Below, in pieces: positions 46,601 through 59,745 of a DNA stretch of 64,000 nt. The stretch comes from Syngnathus acus. Lineage: Eukaryota; Chordata; Actinopteri; Syngnathiformes; Syngnathidae. The notes beneath the pieces were generated by a model. That model saw nothing but the letters and a program-made list of their open reading frames with translations. It was not told the origin of the DNA and did not search any database. The stretch is from contig NC_051105.1 in assembly GCF_901709675.1 (NCBI RefSeq), positions 1,798,001 through 1,862,000 of the forward strand. Reading direction: 5' to 3'. The stretch's first letter is position 1; every line of letters begins with the position of its first letter. The position numbers and the translations under genes are program-made.

Positions 46601-49600
46601 GATGATGTCATGATTGCAATTAAGAAATACAACACAAGAGGGAGTGATGTGAGCTTCACATGTGCCATTTATTAATTTAACACAAAATAAACAACTATTA
46701 TAATTTGTTTTTTTAAATCTGTTATCTGCCTACAGCAACACAAGTGCTAGTCATTAGCACCACAAGCTAACTAGCTGAATCACCGGCAAGAATCCCTTCA
46801 GACGTTGATGCAACGCTGTTTAAATGCTAATGCTGCTAATGCTATGCTAACTTATTCTTTGATAGTCATCAGTGTACAGGATATCATCAATCGTGCAGTA
46901 AAATTTGATATATATGTTAATGATCCATATGAGTGGCATCACGTCCAATGGGTCAAGTTTTTAAAGACACAAGATTGACTTTTTGCTGCGTCCGTCCAGT
47001 CTTAGATGCGCCATTTTACTGTTGCTTTTGGTGAAGAACATTGGAAGAAATACCTCTGAGACCTCATACACGCACGCACGCACGCACGCACTCACTCAGC
47101 TTCTTGATTTAGAGTAAAATAGTCCCAGGTGAGTAAATAAAAATAATGCCCTCGGTATGTCTTTCCCCCTCGACCCGCGACTACCACCTTGCTCCCTCCA
47201 GCCGCTCGCCCAACTCCCAAGCGGAGGAATGCAGCGGTTCTCTTAGCGGGCGGGGGCGTGCATGTCCCCTCATGCCCACCCCAGGGTTCTCACGACGTCC
47301 CGTCTTGTTTTTAGTCCTAATTAGTGGCTGCTTGCAGTTTGGAGACAGATGTTTAGAATCCTGCAAAAAAGATTTGGGCCTTCAAACAGCAAGGTTGGAA
47401 AGTGGAAAGCGTTTTGGACCGGCCGAACGTTGCGCGCTCCTCTCTTCTGATGCTTCTCATATGTTGAGAAATGAATAATGCCAGGAGCAGATGATTTTTT
47501 TTTTTTTTTCCAAACAGGATGTCAGAATGTTATTAACGTACTTTACAGTAAAAACATACATATATATATTAAATGCCACTCGGCTGAAATAATCGCTCCA
47601 GCGACTGACCGCAATATTAGGTACACCTGCAGCATCTAATACGATCCAGCTGTACGCACAATTCCGCCTTTGCAAAGATAATACGGCTGTTTATGTTGAG
47701 TTATTGAAATAAAAACGTGTTGAGAATTCTAAGGAGGGTTGTATAACTGCACTTGAGCTTTATGGGAAGTGTCTTACATAACATGGCGTGGTTTGAAGAT
47801 GCAGTTCAAGTGTTTTGCCTTCATGGCCATGCACATTGCAGTCAACAGAATCTGAACAGGATCATTGACAGACAGCTCACCTGCAACCATAATGCCTGAA
47901 AGAAACTGGAAAGGGAAATATTATTCTAAATGCATCGTCAAGTGTAGATATTTGCATTTAAAATTGTGACTTGTTTGGAAATGACAATTCAAAACATCCT
48001 CAATTTTGTTATTCAAAGGAAATTAGCACTCTGTAAACTAATCTTGTATAAAACTCAAACAATCAGTATTGGAACGATAAAGAATTGCGCATCACGCCTG
48101 CTAGAGTGCAACTTGGCCACTAGTGGGCAGTATAATCAATGCAGTCACGTAAACAAAGAAGACTTTCACAACTACTGTCAGACTACTTGCCCGTGAGTAT
48201 TGTCATATTGTCGGTCTATATGTCGCTGCACCATTTGTGTTCAAATAACGGTTGTTCAAAAGCATCAAAAGAATCGCTCGCCTGTGAGAATTCAATTTGC
48301 AATGATGCGAAACAAACTTCACCTCTGGAGTGAGTAGGAATGGATTTTTTATAACCGGATGATATACATCTGCACATAGAAAGGTAGCACTTCACCGTGG
48401 CTATAAACATCTCAGCCAAGTGAAAGAGTTTCAATTTTCACGGGCCCACCTCAATCATTCCGCAACACACCTCCAAACAAAATGCTCGCTAAGCTCGCCT
48501 GTTTGCACGTATGTAACGTGGGGGAGCTCTGCCCGGCGTTTTGTTGAGTCCTGTCTCTTCATTAGGCAGGTGAGGACAGTGCAACCGTGTACTTTGTTAC
48601 TGGCAACCATTTTGTGGTAATTACCATTCATCATCAGCGCTTGACTGGAGGCCAAGAGCCAGAGACGTTACGGCTTTTTTACGGGAAGTAACCACGCGCC
48701 TCTTGTGCAATGCGTCTGCTATAGACGACGCAAATAGATAGTCATTTTGGCGAATTTCTCAATTAATCCAGTCGTCAATTTCTTCTACTCAAATTAAATG
48801 CGGCATCGTCACAAGGCTGCCGGATTCCACTGTTAGTTGATAAGAGACTTCGTTCTGGTCACGGTTGTAGGGGTTCGACCGATGAGTTGACTAGTTGACT
48901 TTGCATTGTGGATGAGAATATAGGTTCGCATCATTAGCTTTAGGTGTTCCGATCACCGCCTGTCTAAAAATATTTATAACTGGTGGTGAGAAATCTTGCA
49001 CTTCACAAATACTATTAAAAAATTATAAATAATAAAACAAAAATAAAAAAACTAATTCCAAAATGATTACAATCTAAACTAAACACAAAAAATAATAAAA
49101 GTGAAACAAAAGTTTAAAAAAATAAAAGTGATCATCAGCTTGATTCATTGGGGCTGAGTTGTAATTAGTCGCCTTCATTAATTGACTCATGAATCGACTC
49201 AGCTGCCACCCAAGAGCCATTCAAAAAAAAAGACTGTGTGGTCGACTCCCTTGGCCTTATCAGTGGAGTGGTTGATGTGATTCACCACACACACACGCAC
49301 ACACACCACCACACACACTCCACCTTTCGGACTGCACCTTCTTACTCACACTTGTGCATTGACATGAGCGCTTCATGGTAAACTCGCAACAGGTGGAAGT
49401 GCTTATGCTGGTAATAACATTTTATTACAGTCTCTAAATGAGAGTGGTGGACACTGAGTGGGCAAATACTACACACACACACACACACACTCTCAGAGCA
49501 CCGCCGAACCCGCTGCACTCCCGGACGTGCAGTCGAATGTGCGTGACTGCATTGGCTCCATATGCCGTGGAGCTCGCGTGAACAGCGCGTGCTTGTTTTT

Positions 49601-52600
49601 GAAGCAAAGCGTTTGCTTGGTTTCAAGTGATGTTAATGCACCGCTGCAAGATTGTTTGTGTGCTTTGGTATCGTCGGCACGGCTCTCTGCCGGGCTTTAA
49701 AGCGAGCCAGAAGTTGTTCAGCAGGCGCTTTGGGGACAGCAAACACAGATTTTCTCTCAACTACTTAGTCACCATGACGCAGGGATTGACTGGCGATTCC
49801 ATTCCAAACACGCTACTGTGCATGTGTCGTGGCCAATCCGCAAGCGGAGATCTTATTAACGTCCTCCAGCGATTAACTTCTGCCATGTAGAACGTATGCA
49901 TCTCCTGCGCTCATTTTAAAAGGAATACAAGAAGATTGGCTGAGAATCTAGTTGGCAGTGTTCACTCCAACAACGGCGCAAACGCCCATTTGTGCCCACG
50001 CCTGTCTAGAAAAACAACAAAACAAAAAACACTCCACCCAAAAGTTGAATTGAGGCAATTGGACTCTGTTGCGGTGGCTGTTCTAAAATGACTTGCTATT
50101 ACGCTGACAATATTGTCGTCATACTCATAAAGCATTCTAATTTGGTCTTTATAATCTGAATAAAAGATTTTGATGGGTAGTCAACCTCGGCACGGTAACA
50201 ATGCTTCCTCGCTCATTGTAGTTATTTGGAACTGATCAAAAAGCAAGGTGAGGCCCCAGGTTAACAGGAATGTGGCAAGACTTCACCTTGGGCGTGCTGC
50301 CGTCACGCAAAGGCCACAGAACGCCAACAGGCACCCGCATGCTGAAAACCGCCTCCTTGCGTTTGCTCGTCGGACAAATAATCGCTGCAATTACTCAACG
50401 GCGCTAACGGGCATATCTCGTCGAAGAGTGCAAATGCGCAACTCGGATCAATTCTTGTCAAATCAAAAGTATCAAGTACGCTTGAGCGGATTAGCAGTAG
50501 AGGTTTTGGAGTGATGTCATCAAACAAATGCTTACAAGAACAACACTACTTCTGGCGCTATTGGGTTAAGTTCATTCAGCGATTGCCGCACAGTAGCGAG
50601 CCTCGGAGCCTCGGAGCCTCGGAGCCTGGCAGCCGGCCGCCAGCCCAACCAACGCATCCTGCATCCTGCAGTCGCAATCTGCTCCCAGCATGTGGCCTTT
50701 CATCTCCGTCTGGGCTTATTTTATAGACGCCTCTGTCTCACTCTGCGAGCCAATTAAAAGTCGCCAGATGTTTGTCTCCAACCGCGGTCCGCCATGAGAA
50801 GCATCGTTTCGGTCGACGAGTATTGTGAAGCCATGCGTCAGAGGAATATCTCAAGTTATGAACTTCATCCCTTCAGTGACCTCGTTTGTAACTTCAAATG
50901 TTCATAAATCAAATTACGTTTACCATTAAAAAGCATGGAAATGTAATTAATCTGTTCTACCCTCCTAATTATTTTCTATTTATATTTTGAATATATATAT
51001 ATAATTTCTTATATATATTTATTTCTATCTGAATATTTTTTTTTTTTTTTTTGGGGGGGGTTGAAAAAAAATGCAGTTCATTACAAGTCAAACCGAAAAG
51101 ATATATAAGCTATCAGAAAGTTTATCTTGCATGCAATGTCACCTTTAAAATAGCATCTCACCTTCACTAAGATGCATAACTTCACTTGAGGTGTTTTGAC
51201 TTGAACAAAATGCCCCCAGCAAGCCTTTGCAGAGTGGATGAGCACCTCACATGACATTCTGACACAAGGCTTGTGGAGCAAGCGCGGGCGGCGTTCTCAT
51301 TTTGGGCTACCTGTTATAAATCTGACGCCTTTCCTTTCAACTGCTTGCCAAGCCACATCTAAAAAATAAAGTAAAGCTCCCGTGCGATACAGTACGCAAT
51401 TAATAGATGTGTCCTAAACTAAACTCCGGTTTTCATGGAGATGTTGTAATCTTCTCCTTTCTGGAAGTTTGAATCTTGTTTGCTTAAACCCTCCAACAAC
51501 AATGCTTGAGTTTTTTTTCTTTCTTCTTCTTCCCCGCTGCGAGCGTACCATCAAACGGTAGCAATGTGGATGCAATTACGACTGCGACAGTAGGTCAGTC
51601 GGACTCTTTAAAGTCAAAGTGGGCTGGTGACTTTTTTATGATTACAGACTTTGCCGTGTGTTTAAGTCCGCCGTGTTTGTGATTCTGGGGTTGAATCTGC
51701 CCTGAAAAACTCCAGCAAATACTGCAATCGGAACCCGGTGCCAGCACTGCTAAAGTCATTACACTGATGTTTACCAAAAAAAAAAAAAGCCTCACAGACG
51801 TACTATGTGCCCATCACAATGTCTTTTCAACACTCGAGATGTTTATTCCCAAAGCCGTACTGGTTACTCTGGGTTATTCTGCAACGCATTTGTGGGCGCC
51901 TTCCATTCCGTTTGTTTATTGGCTTGAACCAAAAGATTGCTCATTTTTTCCCATGCCTGACATTTCTGGCCAGTTTGATGAGTGATAGCGACAAAAATAC
52001 ATCCAAGGTCATGCTTACCATCGAGAAGCATCCCATTGAAAAATATATACTGTATGTATTTTGTTTTTTAGGTTTTGAAAAGTTACTTGCACATAATGAA
52101 AACATTGCCAGCACCACTTTGACTGAGCTACAAAAACTGGAATATTATTCTGTGACACAAATTCAATCTACCAAAAGAAAGAGTAAGATCTGTTCTTTCG
52201 CCAGAAGAAAACACATTTTCAATTTATTAGTCATTGACAGAATACCGGTTTCAGACAAAAAAGCGGAGAAAACAAGCTTTTTTGTGGAAAACAAACTTGT
52301 CAAGCAGACAGTGAGTGAGAAAATATATAAAAAATATAAATATATTATATGAAAAATATATAAATATATATATATATATAAATGTATATTTCTCTGATCA
52401 TCTCACCGCTGTCTCAACAGGTGGTCTGCTAGCTTCTCATTCTTAGGCTGAGGCTCATTTTCGCACTGACGTGACAAAACATTATTGACCTTGGCGCTGT
52501 GGCTCACGTGGGCGTTTTTCTTCCCTTTCATTTTTTTTCAACGCTCATGTCAAACAGATAAATCAAACCCTTTCCCGTAACTGTTTCAGTCTTTCACCTG

Positions 52601-53297
52601 CCGTTCATTCATTCATCCAAGTGAGGAAATATGCAGCCTCTGCCTGGAGGCAACTTTTTTTGGTTTTGTTATATTTTACCTCGCAAACATCTTGGAGAAA
52701 TTTCCTCTCCAAACAACACCACTATGACATGAAATGTGACAAAGTCCTCTGCTCTCTCCTGGCCAGGTGGTGCTGGATCACATGAGGAGGAAATGCAAGT
52801 GCCACGGGACGTCAGGAAGCTGCCAGCTGAAGACTTGCTGGCAGGTGACTCCCGAGTTCCGGGTGGTGGGTTCCATCCTGAAAGAGCGCTTCCACACCGC
52901 CACCCTCATCAAGGCCCACAACCGCAACACCGGCCAGCTGGATCACTCGCACCACAACAACTACAACCATCACAGCAACCACCATCATCACCACCATCAT
53001 CATCACCATCACCATCACGCGCACCGCAGAAGGCCCGGTATCAACGACCTGGTTTACTTTGAAAAGTCCCCCGATTTCTGCGAACGGGACCTGGGTTCGG
53101 ACTCAGCGGGAACTCAGGGTCGCATCTGCAACAAGACCAGTCCGGGCATGGACAACTGCGAGAGTTTGTGCTGCGGGCGAGGCCACAACATCTTGCAGCA
53201 GACGCGTAGCGAACGCTGCAACTGTAAGTTTCACTGGTGCTGCTACGTGGTGTGCGAAGAGTGCCGGATCACCGAGTGGGTCAGCGTGTGCAAATGA
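40566..53297 (+). CDS. wnt10a: Wnt10a secreted signalling ligand
   Basis: Four exons (40566-40627, 42074-42339, 44044-44417, 52767-53297) give 410 aa (human WNT10A 417). A short signal peptide ([12 protein letters not shown]) leads to NEILGLKLP and [18 protein letters not shown], then [20 protein letters not shown] with an N-glycosylation site (NCSS). [19 protein letters not shown] and LHNNRVGRQ fit WNT10A better than WNT10[11 protein letters not shown] carries the Porcupine-modified Ser250. The C-terminus ([26 protein letters not shown]) is family-typical. The linker before [13 protein letters not shown] holds a 13-His run where mammals have Pro/Ala/Gly. WNT10A acts in ectodermal appendages, teeth and fins through beta-catenin. 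Intron 3 is 8.3 kb. Confidence 0.96.
40947..41006 (+). other. Exon-like 60-nt module 1 in wnt10a intron 1
   Basis: Flanked by CTGCTGCAG before and GTAATT after. Its frame reads [19 protein letters not shown]. It resembles 41313-41372. Function unknown. Confidence 0.3.
41313..41372 (+). other. Exon-like 60-nt module 2 in wnt10a intron 1
   Basis: Flanked by TTACTAG before and GTAATT after. Its frame reads [19 protein letters not shown], sharing F-x-L-x-G-V-x-Y-A with module 1. Either a diverged duplicated cassette exon or a repeat relic. Confidence 0.3.
42074..42339 (+). CDS. wnt10a: wnt10a exon 2
   Basis: Starts after TTTCCCACGCAG with [13 protein letters not shown] and ends YDSIVFKR at AGAG|GTCAGA. 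It holds the first conserved cysteines and the NCS glycosylation sequon. Confidence 0.96.
44044..44417 (+). CDS. wnt10a: wnt10a exon 3
   Basis: [20 protein letters not shown] to [10 protein letters not shown]. The Wnt10-specific [20 protein letters not shown] segment and [19 protein letters not shown] are intact. Confidence 0.97.
44465..44675. mobile_element. Two transposon relics in wnt10a intron 3
   Basis: 44465-44545 holds GATACC/GGTATC-rich sequence like that at 24680-24975. 44618-44675 holds AAACAGGGGTGTGTAGACTT, then TTTATATGCGCTGTAG, the best-preserved end of the Tc1-like family in this window. Confidence 0.5.
45509..45625. repeat. Degenerate CTAG-rich tandem repeat
   Basis: About three loose copies of a 45-bp unit built from GCTAGCTA and GTGGCTGCTCTA-like strings, in wnt10a intron 3. 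Confidence 0.6.
47069..47092. repeat. (ACGC)n microsatellite
   Basis: Tandem ACGC/GCAC tetranucleotides. Confidence 0.85.
49283..49320. repeat. (CA)n microsatellite
   Basis: Interrupted CACA run; a second, pure run lies at 49470-49490. Confidence 0.85.
52320..52385. repeat. (TA)n-rich tract
   Basis: ATAAATATAT-type repeats forming a low-melting stretch about 380 bp before wnt10a exon 4. Confidence 0.8.
52767..53297 (+). CDS. wnt10a: wnt10a exon 4
   Basis: Begins [19 protein letters not shown] and ends WVSVCK then TGA (53295-53297). It contains the His-rich insert at residues 306-318 and the C-terminal cysteine finger. Confidence 0.97.
   Translation: MVLDHMRRKCKCHGTSGSCQLKTCWQVTPEFRVVGSILKERFHTATLIKAHNRNTGQLDHSHHNNYNHHSNHHHHHHHHHHHHHAHRRRPGINDLVYFEKSPDFCERDLGSDSAGTQGRICNKTSPGMDNCESLCCGRGHNILQQTRSERCNCKFHWCCYVVCEECRITEWVSVCK
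52980..53018 (+). repeat. Polyhistidine-coding repeat in wnt10a
   Basis: Thirteen consecutive His codons mixing CAC and CAT, flanked by more His and Asn ([12 protein letters not shown] before, AH after): 19 His in about 33 residues. Codon mixing argues that the run is kept as protein rather than being a fresh trinucleotide expansion. Confidence 0.95.
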
Positions 53298-54699
53298 GGA
53301 CGCAACAGGGGGGGCGGCGGGGCACCCAAAAGAAAACAATGGGGAGAGAAAAGAAAAAAAAAAAACTTTCAAAGACCCCGTTTGGTTACGAGAAAGAGGC
53401 CAAGACTGTCTTTTACGCACCCTCGAGCGGAAATGCGTGAGGAGTGCCGGGAGCTTCCGTCGGAAGAACAAAATCAATTTGCAAGTGCGCACACGCACGA
53501 CCTGCCCAACGCGGACGTGTTTTTGCATTTCTTAAGATACAGTCAGGTATTGAAAAGCAATAAACGCAAAAAAAAAATAAAAAAAATGCACCACACTAGA
53601 GATAAAAATAACACCACGAAAGGTTTGCTTCACAGCCACTACTATTTACAAGAATCATACGTCATATTTGCGAATTTGTTGGAGCACAAAGACGTCGGGT
53701 GTCAGTGTCGCTATCGTTTTGGTGTCTTTACGGATTGCGTTTGATCATTCTAGCAAGAAACGAAACTATCGTGCGCAGCAAAAGAGACCAAAGCAGAATG
53801 CACGACTTGTAGAGCAGGATTGGAAAGAGGAGTTTTAATAATACAAGATGACAGGCTGCAATTTCAAGGCCCTGTAACGTGACAAGAAGAAGAGTGCTAA
53901 TAGCCATGAAATCATTTGAATGATTCAAGAAAAATACCAAATATAGAAAGTGAGGTTCCCCCTCACTCCATTTCAAGTCTTTCTCACATTCCCGTGCGTG
54001 CACTCACAGCGCACATCGAGGCACTCTTAAGTGGAAGCACTTATCCGAATGTCAATTTGTTCTTGGCTTTTTATTTGGATTCAATTCCATGTCGGTCTGG
54101 TTGGCGTGCGTGCACTCACAACCAACTCTGGAAAAAAAACAAAATGGCGGAAAACAGTTTAGCGCCCGTCTTCAAGCGTGTTTGCAAGAAAATGTCCGAA
54201 TTCCCTCGACAAGGTCTTTAAGACAGTCGCGGGCCAGATCTGATAATCTGATTGCTGCTGCTATCAGAGCCAAACAACTGGAACCTGCATTTCCTGCTCT
54301 TTTAATTGAGGATGGCGAAATCAAAGCGGGGCTAATTAGCCGCAGCGCTATCCTGCGCTAGTCACGCTTTGCCGTTTTGTCATGCCACGTTAGATCCGGG
54401 AAAATTATTTCCAGCATTACCAAAAGCGACGTTGTAAATAAAGGCTCGTCACCGCATCGACACGTTAAAAATAGCCTTTTGTCTTAGTAGCGACGCTCGT
54501 AAGCGCACCTGTGGATATTTCGTGTTTCCCAGTCACGCTTTGTGCCCGTGTCGAAAACAAATCAGGAATCTTTCTTACTTGCGTTGGCTTTTGCACAAGC
54601 ACGGCTCGATCCGAGAGGACTCTGGGAGAACTATTTGTGTTGTCCGAAATGTACAGTTTGTGTGTGTTACCTAAGTTATTAAGTTAATATTTGTAAAAC

Positions 54700-54705
54700 A
54701 ATAAA
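54700..54705 (+). terminator. Candidate wnt10a poly(A) signal
   Basis: AATAAA followed by a genomic A-run near 54719. A second AATAAA lies at 55141-55146. Both imply a 3' UTR of about 1.4-1.9 kb. Confidence 0.4.
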
Positions 54706-56700
54706 GATTGTCCTGGTAAAAAAAAAAAAAAAGAAAATGAGGATGGAATGACGCCAAAAGGATGCAAGAGATTTCTTTGTCACATTCACAAATATCCCGT
54801 TCACGTCACAAAAAGTGCTTTTGACACGTTCACTTGTGTTTAGTAGCTTTCACTTTACGCATTCTATTCCGATCCGGCCGTTATCCATTTCACTGTTTTT
54901 TCCTACTGTGACCCAAAAAAAAAAAAAAAGCGTCCACAAATCTTCCTTCCTATGTATGCTATGTAAAGTTTTGTCCATGAAGTATTTAAGATAGAAATAT
55001 TTTTATTTTCCTACTTTTTTCATTTGAGTGTGTACATAGAAATATGAAATGGTTTCTTTTTGACACAGGTTCATCCTTGCTTGTTTCCCTCCTGCTCCGG
55101 GAACGTACTTTTGTGTATCTACGTAGTGCCTCTCTGACTTAATAAATGTCAAATCTGCTGTCGACAAAGCTCACTTCAATTCTTTCTTCGCCGCTCATTT
55201 ACTTTTGAAAGTCAAAAAATCAATTCCAATGCGACCTACATTGCACTTTTTTTTTTTTTGGAGTCGGGGCTCAGCTAGCATGACGACGTGGTCAACTGGC
55301 TTGTACTAGTTGCTGCTTGCGTGCAGAGAGGAATCCTGTTGAGCCTCCCTGACTCATTTATATCTCCCGCGCGCCTCCAGGGAAGCCACGAAGTCACCGA
55401 ATCAAGTGTAACAATTCTCCAGATACGCTTTCAAAGCAAACAGCTAAAAAAAAAAAAAGTGTTCAAGTCAGGCGATTCTATTCTTATCCAAAAATGGTGT
55501 GTGGAGAGTCAGCTTTCTCTTTTTGCCGCTTTTTGCCATCTGTACATCGAGTGTAGCATGCATGCGTCGTGCATCTTTCAGCGCCATCAAAGTTTGATCA
55601 CGCGCTCCTCATCTCATCTTGTTGAATAGTTGATGTGAGTGCCAAGGTGTGCGTGATTGTTTGTAAAACAACCCGTCTTTCCTTTTACAATGATTTGGAA
55701 CAGGACCCGATTCTTGGATGCCACTTTATTTGAGCAGAGAAACTCTCGGCTTGAGCTAAAACAACAATATGACGGTGAATGAGATTTCGTAATCCCTTGG
55801 TATGAACTCGTCAGTCTGCGTGGAAAAAGAAAAAGTTTTCTTTCTTTACTTGACCAGAAATATGTGATTTACGTATTTATTGACACATTTCCCCAAAATA
55901 ACTTTGCGTGCCGTCAAACAGGTTGTCAGCAAGTGGATTCTTAAATTGCAAGCTCGCGTGCAACTCGTCTCCAAGCGCTTTCCATTTTCCACAGCTTGTC
56001 CACCGAAGACTTTTTGGAGGTGGCGAGTCGTGTATTTGAAACATTGTCGCGGCTTGTCGAAACTCGCCGCTGAGACCTGTGTCTAAAGATAGTCGGCGTG
56101 CGCCGTTGACTAATTCATCGGTGTTGTCGAGTCGCTTCATTAAAATTGGAAGAGCGCGAACACGCCACGCAGATCCGCATGATCTCAGCGGGCCGCTCTC
56201 GTAGCGCTTTCAGCTTCTTTACAAATACTTGATCTGCGCTAACGCTACAGTTTGATCTGCGTTACTAATTCATGGGCTCTCCCGCCTGGGAAGGATCGAA
56301 AAGGAAACGGGGATCGTTTTCTTTTTTTCTGCGACTTCTCTTATTCATTATTGAGCGAGGGAGGCCAACAAGAACATGCTTTTAACACCATTTGCAACAT
56401 GTTCTGCTTGACCCAAGACGACATTTGCTCCACCGGATCCGAGTTCTACTTTTACGAAGCCTAGCGGAGGGATGGGGGGGGGGCGGCGATGTCGAGAAAA
56501 TGCTTTTGTAAAATATTGATCGATGTAGGTCAAAGCTATAAATGGAAGAGGGCTAAGAAATCCCTGGCCGGCCGGCCGGCTGCGCGCTGTCCAAGAAGTT
56601 TTGCTTGTCCACGGAACGTAAAGGACGTGACGAATTTGGGCATTGGAACTGCTTTTTCTAAATACATTAAAGTCTCATTAACGAGTTGGAACATCACACT

Positions 56701-57017
56701 GTCACTCACTCTAGAAATAATAAAGTTTTGGCGGGATGGGTTGAAAAATGTCATTCACTTTAGAACGAATAAAGTTTTGGGAGGGGATTGAAAAATGTCA
56801 CTCAATTTAGAACTAATGAAGTTTTGGGGGGTTGAAAAATGTCACTCAATTCAGAACGAATAAAGTTTTGGGGGAATTGAAAAATGTCACTAATTTAGAC
56901 TAATAAAGTTTGGGGGGGGGTTGAAAAATGTCATTCAATTTAGAACGAATAAAGTTTTGGGGGGAGATTGAAAAATGTCACTTAATTTAGAACTAATAAA
57001 GTTTTGGGGGGATTGGT
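56701..57017. repeat. About 45-bp minisatellite, seven copies
   Basis: Tandem units of TTGAAAAATGTCACTCAATT, then TAGAACTAATAAAGTTTTGG and a variable G-run. Copies differ in G-run length (about 4-9) and at a few bases. Each unit contains an AATAAAG or AATGAAG string resembling a poly(A) signal. Confidence 0.9.
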
Positions 57018-59643
57018 CAATTCAAGCACAAAATCCTTCAAATTGCCACAAATGAGGCCAACATTGAGTTTTGTGACGCTTTGCAAAATGCATTTCAGGC
57101 CAGATTCAGGCGCAGTTGGTGGGAACTATTTTTTCTCGCGTGTAACACACAACGGCGTTCAGTCGGTTATTCTATCTCCGGCTGGCTCATTGACATCACG
57201 GCAGCTCATCACATGATGTTTGTGGAAACACAATAAGAAGTTGTGCCAACACAACGAAGTTTGTGAAACACCTCGGGGCTAACCGCAAGCCAGAATGTCA
57301 GACTATTATGTCGAGGTGATGTGAGGTGAACGTCGCCACTGGAGGTGTTCAAATTGAAATATGGCCACAAAGAAATTAACAACAAGAAGTTCCTTGAGTT
57401 CATCTCGGTGTAATAATTACCAGCAGCCATGATTTGGCACATTTTCACAAAGTATCGACAACTATTCGGTGTCGCCGATACCGGCTTGAATTTTACTTGG
57501 GATCGAATGGGATTGAGAATCGTTTCATCAAACTCCATTTGACCTTGTCCATTGAAGCAATGTTCGGATTATGACACTACTCCCAAAAAATGCGTACTGT
57601 ACGTACATGCATGCAAATTTCTTTGGTATGTGATGCGGTCTACATGCACGCACGCACACATATTTCCCGAAGCAACAATAGTGAGGCTGCCCTCATTTTC
57701 CTCGCCCTCTGTCAGCAGAATCACGGAGTCATGAAACAAGATTTGTCAGCTGATACTTGACAGTTCATTAAATTTCCATCATGGGATCATAAATTCGACG
57801 GGGCGGCCGTGATTTGTACTGTTATCTTTCTTTCAGCGGCTTTCCGGAGTCACCCAAACGCCTCCACCGCCGACACTGTCATTATGATAATTACGGCCAT
57901 TATTGTTTTGTACTATTACAAGTTTTTTCTTCTTTGTCAGTCTCGACCGATGGAAGCAAAAGGCCGTACACGTTGCTAATGTTGTCACTTTTTTTCTATT
58001 TTAGTTGCTCTTGGGGGAGTTGTTGCACGAGGATACGGCCTGGACTTTTTATGATTTGGACCAGTCCATTAACTTGGCTTGACTAAAGAATAGGAACTGT
58101 TCCAAATAAGTGCAACGTTAAAGAATTATGACGTCAGTCCCACCTATGTTGCCCACCGGAGAGATGTCGTACGTGTGTTCCTTCGCAGCTGCGATGACTA
58201 AATTCTGCCGAGTCATGAAGCGCAACACGACGGGATTTGATTTTCGGCACAAAGCGTTTGAAATGAACGATTTTGAGATGATTTTTGCTGACAGGAGCAA
58301 AGCATCTTGGGTGTGCGAACGAGCCAGTCGATTAGCTCCAATTTAATCAGTAGCAAGTTCTTTGAGCAGAAGCGGAGGGAGACGTTGCGCAGATATGCCT
58401 CCGGGCCATTTTGGCTCGCTTACCCCCAGTTCATTGCTGACGCTGTCCCTGCACAGACCTGCCATCCCGAGCTTACGCTTCATTCCTTGCATACTTGCCT
58501 CCTTTCCTTTCCTCCTCTCCCGCGAAGCCGCGGGGCCTACAGCGGGGGCGGACGATTCTTTTTCCCGAAAGGGGCCACGGAAAGTATCGGAACGGTCGAC
58601 GAAGGGCCACGCAGCGTCATGTTGAGTCAATGTGGAAGTCAAGTCCATTTTGAACGCACGGACTTTCCTTTTCTACTTTTATGTTGGCATCACGTCGGGT
58701 GTGCTTCTTCAGTCGAAAATGAAAGTGATGATGATGTCGTGCGACCGGGTCGTCGGGTTCCATCGACCGGCTGCATTTCTGTGAGAGGGAGGTCAATGAC
58801 ATCATCGTCCCTGCATTAAACGGACGTCCAATGACAAAAATGCTTTCATTCATTCTAATAATGACCTATTGTCAATAAATTAGATTTTATATATATATTT
58901 TTTTTTGGTGAAATGACACACAAAGCAGGACGATTTGGTACCTTGAACCGAAAACAAACGCGATGACAGGCAGCTCCCGCACGATGCGTTTTACAAAGTC
59001 ACTCGGCATCAACATCTTGCCGACATGGCAAGCGAGTCTCACTTTAATGTGGTTTGAGCGCATCCGAGAGCAACTTGGCTTCCTTTAACCGCGCTGTGAT
59101 TTGACTAAATAAATCACAAGTACGGCTTCTGAAAGACAAAGAATAAAAAGACAAAGGAAGTTAAATAGTCCCCCAAGGTGGGAAAGGTAATCTGTTTGAA
59201 CAAATGCCAACGAGCGTAATTACCCCCATAAGGATCATTTCCAAGTCTGACTTTCACAGTTTTGGTGATGGACAGTAATTACAGTTTGTGCGCTTGAGTG
59301 GAAAAGTGACGAGTAATCATACCTTGTCACCCGTGTTGCCGAAAAGTGCCTTGAAATAAAAATAACATATGTTAATGGCTCCAAAATGACTCTCCAGCTC
59401 TGCTGTGAAATGACGGCGATGAGATGGCATCATAGCAGTCATTCCTAAGCGTGACGCCTTCCAAGAAAAACGTTGTTCCGGCCTGAGCGCGATATTTTGG
59501 ATGGACGGATTGTGTGAATGTTGTCCGCTCAAACTTTGTGTTCTTCTGCAACTTGGCAGGTGTATTGAAATGTTTGACATCAAGGGCCCAGAGTGGTCCA
59601 TCGCCCCTCTCCATCCACCCATCCGTCCATCTGTTGATTCCTC

Positions 59644-59745
59644 CATCCATCCATCCATCCATCCATCCATCCATCCATCCATCCATCCATCCATCCATCC
59701 ATCCATCCATCCATCCATCCATCCATCCATCCATCCATCCATCTA
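59644..59745. repeat. (ATCC)n microsatellite
   Basis: About 25 uninterrupted ATCC units. It produces false open frames of HPSI repeats (+) and DGWM repeats (-). Confidence 0.97.

Larger units (their letters stand above)
44676..52766. other. wnt10a intron 3, remainder
   Basis: About 8 kb without recognisable exons. It holds the CTAG-rich repeat, several microsatellites and an AT-rich tract at 52320-52385. A 181-codon frame at 51807-52352 is open but resembles nothing I know. The unusual length, compared with the 1.4-1.7 kb of introns 1 and 2, makes it a plausible home for enhancers. Confidence 0.5.

Noticed and set aside
51807-52352. 181-aa open frame in wnt10a intron 3
   Set aside because: No recognisable domain, AT-rich composition, and it ends in TA repeats; probably chance.
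58307-58819. 170-aa frame downstream of wnt10a
   Set aside because: No recognisable motif and ordinary composition; nothing supports expression.
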